A stretch of 64,000 bases of DNA from Cepaea nemoralis (lineage: Eukaryota; Mollusca; Gastropoda; Stylommatophora; Helicidae): assembly GCA_014155875.1 (NCBI GenBank), contig JACEFZ010018136.1, positions 1 through 64,000 of the forward strand, given 5' to 3'. A program made the position numbers and the translations under genes. A model generated the notes under the pieces. It searched no databases. It was not told the DNA's origin and worked only from the letters and a program-made list of their open reading frames with translations. Numbering within the stretch: the first letter of the stretch is position 1; each line of letters starts with the position of its first letter. Below are positions 24,201 to 35,900 of the stretch, one piece after another.

Positions 24201-27200
24201 ATCTTAACTGTGTGTGAGAATCTTCAGCCTCTGTGCAACTACGAGCACTGACAGCAATTACATAGCACACGCATGGCTGGGGCATGGAGTCATTTACGAA
24301 GGAGAGTCAATAAGTCCCACAGTTCTGTGGGATGGCAGGTAAATGTATGCATTTTCTACAGGTGTCATTAGGTGACAGCAACATCAAACTTTATATTCCC
24401 GTTCATCAGGTGGTGCTAGGTGTCTCATGCGCATGCGCAGTGCATACACAAAATGGTGACTGTACTTACGGAGTGTACAACCAAAGAGCAACGTGCTGTT
24501 GTGCATTTTTTGTGGGCAAAAGGACTGCCTGCAAAGGACATTCATAAGGAATTTCTTCCTGTTTATGCTGACAAATGCTTGTCCCGTAAAGTGGTGCTAG
24601 CTGGGTAGAAAAATTTTCTCAAGGACGCTTTAAGATTGTTGATGAAATCCGATCTGGTCGTCCTTTTGAGACTGCAACAGAAACATCCGTGCAGCGGGTG
24701 GAGATGATGATTAGAGGTGACAGGCGGGTAACGATAGACTCTGTAGCATCTGCAATAGGGTGCTCACATGGTTCAGCAAACAGCATAATGCATGATCGAT
24801 TGCCATTTAAGAAAGTGTGCTCAAGGTGGGTACCCAGACAATTGAAGGAGGAACACAAAATTAACTGATTTGGCCTAAATGCATTGCATCATCTCTGTTG
24901 ATACAAAGATGAAGGATAAGACATGCTGAACAGGATTGTTACTGGGGACGAATCATGGGTACATCAATACCAGCCCAAATCAAAGCGTGCTTCAATGCAA
25001 TCGAAACATCCTTCTTCACCTTGTGTCCAAAAATTCAAGCCATCAGCAGGGAAGGTTATGCTGACATTGTTCTGGGATTGTCAAGGAGTGCTTTTAACCA
25101 ATTTCAAGATGAAAGGTGACAATGTGAATTCTGAATTGTACTGTGAAGTTCTATCAATGCTTCATGATGCAATTCGAAGAAAACGTCAAGGACTGCTGAC
25201 TACAGGAGTGTTGCTTCTTCATGACAATGCCAGACCATATTCGGCTCGATTAGCTCAGGAGAAAATTAACCAACTAAGATGAGAAGTTCTGGAACATCCA
25301 CCTTACTTAGCCCCTAGCAATTTCCACCTTTTTGGTCCACTGAAAACCTACCTTGGCGGGAGACATTTCGCGAATGACGCCGAAGTTGAATGTGAAGTGA
25401 AAACGTGGTTTAGAAAAGAGCACGCAGTTCTATGCAGCCGGTTTGGGAGGACTGATAAAACGATGGGATAGGTGCATCAATGTTGGTGGAAATTATGTTG
25501 AGAAATAAAGGGACAATGTATGTATAAAAATATACTGTTTCAAGTCGTTATCATATTAAGTTATTTTTCTACAGCCATTCGTGACTTACTTATTGACTTC
25601 CTCGTAAACGGCAGGCCTATGGTTGGGACACAGAGTCTACATAACATCATACACCCTTGATTTGCTTTTCCAGAACAAGGTTGGAGGTTGAGAGAAGATG
25701 TGTATCTGTGTGTCACACAGAGACAAAGAGAGACATAGATAGACACACAGAGGCAGAGAATGAGAAAGAGAGAGAGACAGAGAAAGCGATATAGAAAGAA
25801 AGATACAGAGACAGAGGAATAGAGAGACTGAAAGAAAAAGGTAGAGAGAAAGAGAATCAAGAGTTAAGAGATAGACAGACAGACAGAGAAAGAGAGACAG
25901 TTACAGACAGAGAAAGAGAGACAGTTACAGACAGAGAAAGAGAGACAGTTACAAACAGAAAGAGCGATAGTTACAGACAGACAGACCTGGTTAACTTCCA
26001 TCAATAAATGTAATCAAATTACTATAGTTAAAGACTATAGGATGGAAAATACTGCGTTTTACTGCATTATCTTATGAGGTGACTGGACCCATTTCCAACC
26101 ATCTTTTCTTCCCAGATAAATCCCTGGCACTCACTCCGACTGACTTGGTTATCACTATTGTCCTCACCGTACACAGATACCTCCATAAGTCCTCCCATAG
26201 ATCACAAACGGAGAGTCTTAACTCAGAGCACAATATCCATAGCACCTGCAAGACTCTACATGTGTGAATACCAGAGCCCTGTTGTACTTCCAATATTCTT
26301 CCTCCTCCTTCTTCTTGTGCCAGATCTGGAGCAGACATCGTAGAGCTGGACTCTTTTCTGTTTCTTCCCTTCACTCGCTTTGAACTCAAGCGTAGTGCAT
26401 ACATGGTCTTCTACTTCTGTACTGGGCTGATTTTTGCAAGTGGATTAGCTTTCCCTATTACCAGTTCCCCTCGCGAGGTCAACATTTTAGTCCAAATGAC
26501 TGGTGTAGGGGTTGAACTTGCTACCTTAGCATCAGTGCACCGGAAGTTTAAAAGCAAGTGCTCTTATCCATACACCATGCTGACCTAGCCCGACTCATCA
26601 ATTCTCTGTCCTGATACTTTGATTATTTGGTGTTGCTTTTATTATTATTTGATGTCCAACTGGTTTAGCTTTTCTCATACATCTTTCTCTGTCGTCCCTC
26701 GGCCTTTCTAGCCTTGTATTTCCCCACATAAGGCTAGTTTCTCTTTTAACAAATTAACTTACGCATAATAAATGTATTCTTGCACTCTCTTATAACAAAT
26801 CAACTTAGTTATTATAGATGTTTTTCTCACATTCTCTTATAACAAATCAACTTACATATCATAGATGTAATTCTCACACTCTCTTATAACAAATCAACTT
26901 ACGTATCATAGATGTAATTCTCTTGGTCAAACCGATGGCAGGAATCAGGGGTCAGCTGGTAAACCCCAGGGTGGGCCAGACAGAAGCGGTTCAAACCTTT
27001 GTCCAGGAGGAAGGAACCTACATTCTTCTCCTTCTTGTCATGGGCAAAGTTCTTGAAAGAAATCAATGACTTCAGTCAATATTTTATTTAGAATCAACAT
27101 GAACACTCAACCACTCAAGGACATATAACTGAGTGGGTAACTTATTTTCAATCAATAAGAACTGAACACTAAGCAACCGTTCAGCCAATTAAATCTGAAC

Positions 27201-30200
27201 ACAAAGCAGTCTTTCAGCCAATCAAACAAAACAAGAACCATTCATTTCAATCTTTCAGCCAATGAGAATAATGGACATCAGTAACATAGATCTTTCAGTC
27301 ATAAGAACAATGGACGTCAATAACATACATTTTTCAGCCATTGAGAACAATGGAAGTCAATAACATAAATCGTTCAACCAATGAGAACAATGGAAGTCAA
27401 TAACATAAATCGTTCAACCAATGAGAACAATGGAATCAATAACATACATCTTTCACCAATGAGAACAATGGAAGTCAATAACATATATCTTTCAGCCAAT
27501 GAGAACAATGGAAGTCAATAACACACATCTTTCAGCCAATGAGAACAATGGAAATCAATAACATAAAACTTTCAGCCAATAAGAACAGTGGAAGTCAATT
27601 ACATATTTCAGCCAATGAGAATGGAAGCCAATAACACAAAACTTTCAGCCAATAAGAACACTGCAAGCCAACGAGAACAATGAAGCCAATAACATACATA
27701 TTTCAGCCAACGAGAACAATGGAAGTTAAAAAATAAACATCTTTTAGCCAATGAGAACAATGGAAGTCAACATACATCTTTCAGCCAATGAAAACACTGA
27801 TAACCAATAACATACATCTTTCAGTCATCACAAACACCCACATACTGGCCTCCCATCATGAGCACCCACATACATAGTGGTCTCCCAATTTTTAAGAATA
27901 AAACAAAATATTGCATGGTCAATTTCTAATACACATCTAATTTAAAACCTCCATAATCTGTAACAACAGAAACCAAACAAAGCATAACTTGCGATGGCAA
28001 CATACAAGGGAAACACAACAGAGCTGACACAGTGTGAGGAAGACCACTTACAATGGTGATTGGGTGTGATACACTACATTTGAGAATGTAGCCAGTGTGG
28101 ACAAACTCCAGCCCTGTCAGGTCAGTGTCGGACACCTCCAGCTCAATGGACCGGTCCTTCCAGCACCAAATGTCCAACACAATGGATGCTAATAAAGAAG
28201 CAGACAAACAATTGGATGGTTTATAAAGAATCAACAACACAGCACGGTTCAACCTATTGTATTGAAGGATATCATCACTTTCATCATGTGCCCTGCTACC
28301 TGGCATAGGTGTTCATGTCTCATCACAGATCTCAGCCTTAGGCGCTAAAAAAACCACTGCTGATGATATTCCTCCATGCACTGCCTCATGCCATCCAGCA
28401 CCATTTTCTCAGTTTGCCTCTGTTTCTTCTCCCACTAATCTAGTCATCATGGAGTTTTCCAATGCCCCTCTTCTCATCACATGACCAAAGAAAGCTATTT
28501 GCCTCTTTCTTATAGTTGTATGCAATGTTCTACTTTCATTCATATTAAAGGATATAATGGCACCTTGCCATCTTGATGATAGTTTGTTACATTATGTTTC
28601 ACAAAGGCATAATAACTACAGCCCACAGCATTAGCGAAAGTGATTCTCCAATGCACAAAGCCAGGGCTGAATTATAGAGACCATGTGTTGCCCATGCAGT
28701 ATGATTCCTCTCTTGGTCTGCCTGTTTACTCCAGAGGAAAGGTAAGACCAATATATCTAGAACAAGGTAAGCTGCAGAAGCTGCCAGATCAGCAAAACAA
28801 TGCTCTAACTGTCCGACTGTTGGAGCTTCAATCCGAGACTAGTTGCCGACCAAGGCTTAGAGCCTGGTTTGCCCTGTCATTTAGTCTTTAGGATTTCCTC
28901 GCTCTAGGATAAGGCTTGTTCCTTCCCAATTGTGCTTCTCCACCCGAAGCTGTTGGCAGAATGTGGGGTGTCAAAAACATGTGTGCACTCTTGCATGAAG
29001 TAATGAAATGTGGCACAAGCAACACATGTACTCCGATCAGGTTTATGAGTTCACCATGTGAGGTATACAAGATGTGGATGTTTACCACCTACCATCACCA
29101 GGTGGAATTGCTGATTCTCTTGCAATCTCATATCATGCTAAGTATTTAGTCACTGGCAGGCTTCATGACAGTGAAGCTCATGCTCAATCTATTCATTAAC
29201 CAGTGAGTGTGTGTGTGTGAGTGAGAACGAATGAACGAATGAACAATCTTTATTTTCAAAGGGTTAAGAATTGGGCACACAGGCCCATCTAACATTCTGC
29301 CCTTCTTCTCTCTCATACATTTGAGAGAGTGTGAAGGAGTGTGTGTGTGTGTGTGTGTGTGAGTGAGAGTGTGAAATAGTGTGTGTGTGAAAGAGAGGGT
29401 GTGTGAAAGAGTGTGTGAGTGAGAGTGTGAAAGAGAGAGTGTTTGAGTGAGTGTGTGACAGAGAGAGTTTTTGAGAGAGAATGTGAAAGAGAGAGTGTTT
29501 GAGTGAGAGTGTGAAAGAGAGAGTGTTTGAGTGAGAGTGTGAAAGAGAGAGCGTGAAAGAGAGAGCATGAAAGAGTGTGAGTGTGAGTGAGAGAGTGTGT
29601 GAGTGAGAGTGTGTGAGTGAGTGTGAGTGAGAGTGTGTGAGTGAGAGTGTGTGAGTGAGAGTGTGAGAGTGAGTGTGAAAGAGTGTGTGAGTGAGGGAGT
29701 GTGTGAAAGAGTGTTTGAGAGGGTGATAGGGTGTGTGAGTGTGTGAGTGAGAGTGTGTGAAAGAGAAAGTGTGTAAAAAAGAGTGTGTGTGAGCGTGTGA
29801 AAAAGAGAGAAAGTGTGTACGTGTGTCCGTGCGTCATCAAGTACCGTGACAACTGTTGTCGGCGATCATGCCCCAACAGAACCCTGGCTCTCTACAGCTA
29901 TCTGATCAGCTTATGAGCCGACATCTCTACATGCCAAGATACCAGACTGGCTCTCTACGGCTATCTGATCAGTTCATGAGCCGACATCTCTACATGCCAA
30001 GATACCAGACTGGCTCTCTACGGCTATCTGATCAGTTCATGAGCCGACATCTCTACATGCCAAGATACCAGACTGGCTCTCTACAGCTATCTGATCAGTT
30101 CATGGGCCGACATCTCTACATGCCAAGATACCAGACTGGTTCTCTACAGCTATCTGATCAGTTCATGGGCTGACATCTCTACATGCTAAGATACCAGACT

Positions 30201-32894
30201 GGCTCTCTACAGCTATCTGATCAGTTCATGGGCCAACATCTCTATATGCCAAGATATCAGACTGGCTCTCTACGGCTATCTGATCAATTCATGAGCTGAC
30301 ATCTCTACATGCCAAGATATCAGACTGGTTCTCTACGGCTATCTGATCAATTCATGAGCTGACATCTCTACATGCCAAGATATCAGACTGGCTCTCTACG
30401 GCTATCTGATCAATTCATGAGCCGACATCTCTACATGCCAAGATATCAGACTGGCTCTCTACGGCTATCTGATCAATTCATGGGCCGACATCTCTACATG
30501 CCAAGATATCAGACTGGCTCTCTACGGCTATCTGATCAATTCATGGGCCGACATCTCTATATGCCAAGATATGAGACTGGCTCTCTACAGCTATCTGATC
30601 AGTTCATGAGCTGACATCTCTATATGCCAAGATACCAGACTGGCTCTCTACGGCTATCTGATCAGTTCATGAGCTGACATCTCTACATGCCAAGATATGA
30701 GACTGGCTCTCTACAGCTATCTGATCAGTTCATGGGCCGACATCTCTACATGCCAAGATACCAGACTGGCTCTCTACAGCTATCTGATCAGTTCATGAGC
30801 TGACATCTCTATATGCCAAGATATGAGACTGGCTCTCTACAGCTATCTGATCAGTTCATGAGCTGACATCTCTACATGCCAAGATATGAGACTGGCTCTC
30901 TACAGCTATCTGATCAGTTCATGGGCTGACATCTCTACATGCCAAGATATGAGACTGGCTCTCTACAGCTATCTGATCAGTTCATGAGCTGACATCTCTA
31001 TATGCCAAGATACCAGACTGGCTCTCTACGGCTATCTGATCAGTTCATGAGCTGACATCTCTACATGCCAAGATATGAGACTGGCTCTCTACAGCTATCT
31101 GATCAGTTCATGAGCTGACATCTCTATATGCCAAGATATGCCAGGACTAGGCTCTCTACGAGCTATCTGATCAGTTCATGAGCTGACATCTCTACATGCC
31201 AAGATATGAGACTGGCTCTCTACAGCTATCTGATCAGTTCATGAGCTGACATCTCTATATGCCAAGATATGAGACTGGCTCTCTACAGCTATCTGATCAG
31301 TTCATGAGCTGACATCTCTACATGCCAAGATATGAGACTGGCTCTCTACAGCTATCTGATCAGTTCATGGGCCGACATCTCTACATGCCAAGATACAGAC
31401 TGGCTCTCTACAGCTATCTGATCAGTTCATGAGCTGACATCTCTATATGCCAAGATATGAGACTGGCTCTCTACAGCTATCTGATCAGTTCATGAGCTGA
31501 CATCTCTACATGCCAAGATATGAGACTGGCTCTCTACAGCTATCTGATCAGTTCATGAGCTGACATCTCTACATGCCAAGATACCAGACTGGCTCTCTAC
31601 AGCTATCTGATCAGTTCATGAGCTGACATCTCTACATGCCAAGATATCAGACTGGTTCTCTACAGCTATCTGATCAGTTCATGAGCTGACATCTCTACAT
31701 GCCAAGATATCAGACTGGCTCTCTACGGCTATTTGATCAGTTCATGAGCTGACATCTCTACATGCCAAGATATGAGACTGGCTCTCTACAGCTATCTGAT
31801 CAGTTCATGAGCTGACATCTCTACATGCCAAGATATGAGACTGGCTCTCTACGGCTATCTGATCAGTTCATGAGCTGACATCTCTATATGCCAAGATACC
31901 AGACTAGCTAGTTGTTTCCCCTCTCTCTCTGTTATCCCCTATCTATACTTGCATGAATCCTGCCAGCTGTTGACAACATACAACAAATAGCTAACTACAT
32001 GTCCTGTACGGGATGTTGCAATCAACCCCGGCATTCAATTACTGTTTGTGATTAGCCACGCAATGTTAGTTCGGTAGTTTGCCACTGCTTTTTAAACAGC
32101 TGACGCCTCATATTTTCTAAATCAATACAAAGCTTTCTGCTTCCCAATCGCCCATAGCTGATTGTCAACCCCCGAGACTGTATGACAGAGAATGATGAAA
32201 ATAATGTAATTAGAACATTGATTGGTTGCCTCGGAGATTGCAGGAACACTACAATCAGAATGCTGTTTGTCTCTTTCTTGTAGTTGTATATAATGTTTTA
32301 CTTTCATCCATATTAACGGATACAATGGCACCTTGCTGTCTTGACAGACATTACTTTGTTACATTGTGCTTCACAAAAAGCATAGTAACTACAGCCCAAG
32401 GCAGTAACGAATGTAACTCTCTATTGCACAAAGCCTGGGTTGAAATTTAGAGACCTTGTGTTGCCCATGCAGCATGATCCCTCCCTTGACCTGCCTAGTT
32501 CACTCCAGAGGAAAGGTAATATCAATACATCTGGAACAAGGCAAACTGCAGAAGTTGCTGGATCAGCAAAGCAATGATCTGCATTGTCTGAGATTAAAGG
32601 AATGTAACAGCCCATGATCTATTCCCTCAGACAGCTTCAGCCACATCCAGGAAGTCAAGCTGCACAATTTAGGTGACATCTCCATACCTTTGTACTTCCC
32701 AGGCATCACATTCTCAAACACAAACGTAGCCTCGTTCCCGGACAGCTTGGCCGCAACCTTCAGCTGTGTGTCCGTCCTCCCCACTGTGTCCAATGTCACT
32801 TCCATAGGCAGGCACTTCTCTGTGGACAGAAATCGTGTCATTTGAGAGTGGAAGAGAGGGAGGCAGGGGAGAGAGGAGGGGAGGGAGGGAAGGA

Positions 32895-32926
<32 letters not shown>

Positions 32927-35900
32927 AGGAAGGAAGGAAGGAAGGAAGGAAGGAAGGAAGGAAGGAAGGAAGGAAGGAAGGAAGGAAGGAAGGAAGGAAG
33001 GAAGGAAGGAAGGCCTACTTCACTTTGTTATTCCTTTGTGAAAGGGGCCCCAGACACAGGCAGGTCAGATGAATAACCAATTAAATCCTGGACAAATCAG
33101 ATATAAGGTCAAAGATACAGGAGAGGAATCAGAAATACCTCAAAACATTCCATCAACTTACCCATTCAAACACTATCCATTCACACATAAATATACTCAC
33201 ATATATTCACACAAACCATCAAACTGACATTAAGATAACCATCAATTCAAACACACAACACCATCAACTCAAACATACAATACCATTAACTTAACCTTAC
33301 AACGCTGTCAACTCAAATATACAATACCCTCAACTAAACAACACAATGCCATCAACTCAACCATACAATACTATCAACTCAAACATACAGTACCATCAAC
33401 TCAAACATACAGTACCATCAACTCAACCTTACAATACTGTCAACTCATCCTTACAAGCCATCAACTTACCCACACACATAAAAATCAACTTATACATTCA
33501 TAGAACACATGCCTTCAATTTACCCATACACATACAAATCAACTTATACATACACACAACACATATCAACTCAACCATACACATACAAATCAACACATAC
33601 ATACATACAACACATACAAATCAACACATACATACATACAACACATACCATCAACACATACATACATACAACACATACCATCAACACATACATACATACA
33701 ACACATACCATCAACACATACATACATACAACACATACCATCAACACATACATACATACAACACATACATACATACAACACATACCATCAACACATAATG
33801 CAACACATACCATCAACACATACAACACATACCATCAACACATAGAACACATACCATCAACACATAGAACACATACCATCAACACAGACATACCAGACAG
33901 ACAGACGGACACATATATACATACAACACATACCATTAACTCATACATACACACAACTGCCATCAACCACTCACCCATACACATACCATCAAGTCAACCA
34001 TAGACAACTCATACATACACACAACTGCCATCAACAACTCACCCATACACTTGACTGAGCCAGAGATTTTTGCCCTGAACTGCCAAAAGTTGACATCCAG
34101 AACTGGTTTGTTGCCAACAACTACTGCCTTCTCCGCCGGGGTCAAGGTTAACCCAGCCTTGACCTCTGCTTCACTCATGTATACCTGTTGGTCCACAGAA
34201 AACACACCTGATCACAACAATATCAACATTACCTCACCAACTGATTCCCTGGAATCTGTCTGGTTCTCTTCACGAGCTCCCACTGGTGATTCTTCCATAC
34301 CATTTTGGTCCTCCTATTGTGTGCAGGTACAAATTAATTAATATTTATAGTTTATTAGTGCCAGCTCCGTGGCAAAGGAGTTTCGGAAGCAGTTCGTAAT
34401 CCTGCATACCCACATTCAAAACACAGCTGTGGACGATTTGGCAGCAGATCACCTTATGTTGTTTATTTATGAAATGATATGGGTGCAGGTTGTTCAGGAA
34501 GCAATGGCAAACTACTGAACGTTAACTTGCCCAGGAACCACAAACAGCCAAAACATGCTGGGGTTGACTGCGATGTCCTGTAGTTTATTAGTACATGGCA
34601 AACCACTTAATGTGATCTTAGATGTGATGAATTTCTGTTCTGAAGAACAATATTGTATTGTACATTAAATGCATTGCTATATGCTTATAAGAAGATAATA
34701 TGCTTATAAGAGGAATTTCTGATAAGAACTATTTCTTAGCTCCCAGGTGAGTTTGCCTTATCTGCACTGTAATTGTTGCAGTCATTCTACGAGGGGACTT
34801 TAGATGAAAACCTTAAAGGTGTGATAGAAATGTAGCCTAGCCTGTCAATATTGTTTACGGATGTCAAGAGTGTTAAGCACGTGACATTATGGTGCAGAAA
34901 AACACGGTGACATCATCAAGACAGTTTAAAGATAGCACCCCATTTTTGACAAGCACCAAAGAGGAGCAGCATTCCATTATCCTTTTTTTATCAGTGAAGG
35001 GGTAAAACCCATAGAAATTAATTGGTGAATGAGGGTCCAGTATGGTGATACATGCCTGTCAGTCCAGCAAGTGTTTGAGTGGAGTAGGAAGTTTCAAAAT
35101 GTTTCAGTATGATGAAGAGGCACAGCAGGTAGTGCATGAGTGGTTACACACATGGTCAAGTGAATTTTTTAAAATATAAATCAAAGCACTTTATCGGTGC
35201 TGGAGGACTTGCGTTGAACACAGTGGTGACTAACTCGAAAAATGATACATTTGTTCTTAATTTTTCAGAATATATTCACACACACACACAGAAAAAAAGG
35301 TTTTCCATTAGAAGCCCCCTTTGTTTCTGATCCATAAACAGCAGCGCTGTTTAACATTAGAGTTAAATATTCTAAGGTCACTTACTCTTTATTATCTCTA
35401 TCGGTTTCTATATTGGAGGGAGGGAGATTGGAGGAGACACAACTTACCTTCACAATATACTTCACAGACTTCACGACTTACCTTCACAATGTACTTCCCA
35501 GACTTCACAATTTCACAAAACGCTCCACTGGAGTCCGTTATTATTGACTTGGCCTCTGACCCTTTGCCCTCTGGGTAGTAAATGAGTCTCCTCTGACTGG
35601 AGAGCTTGCCCAAACTCTCGGGAACTCTGTCGATGCTAATCTTCCCACACATGCTGAACCTGATCCAGAAAACACAGATAAGAATGTCTAAAACAAACCG
35701 CTCACAGGAAGATGTCAATTTCTTATTTGTAAATGGAATGAATGTCAACTCTACTGGTGGTGGGTGTGCTTGTCTGCCAGGCAGTGTTCTGGGTTCAATA
35801 CCCAGCAGAAGGAGACTATTTTTTTCCCAAACAGTACATCTCTGGGGTTGACCCAGACTTAACAAATGAGTAACAGAAAATTTTCAGAATTGGCGACAAG

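Larger units (their letters stand above)
21372..24275. repeat. tandem duplicate block, right copy
   Basis: Second copy of 18370-21331. Exons o and p are intact here, whereas its 39-bp array (23350-24045) has more indels than the left copy. Exon p ends with one base of a split codon and exon n needs two, so reading through both copies would shift the frame. Confidence 0.93.

Noticed and set aside
25561..25860. 99-codon minus frame rich in Leu/Ser/Cys
   Set aside because: Overlaps mariner right end and GA-rich simple repeat; no homology recognised.
26158..26343. Small plus-strand frames between the GA repeat and the SINE
   Set aside because: Short, no splice or domain support, lies inside a NOMO intron.
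29146..29876. Ser/His/Leu/Thr-rich frames
   Set aside because: Translation of a (GTGTGAGTGAGA)n microsatellite.
35448..35481. Second donor as the true end of exon i
   Set aside because: It adds 34 nt and destroys the frame into exon j, whereas the first donor gives matching phase and homology.
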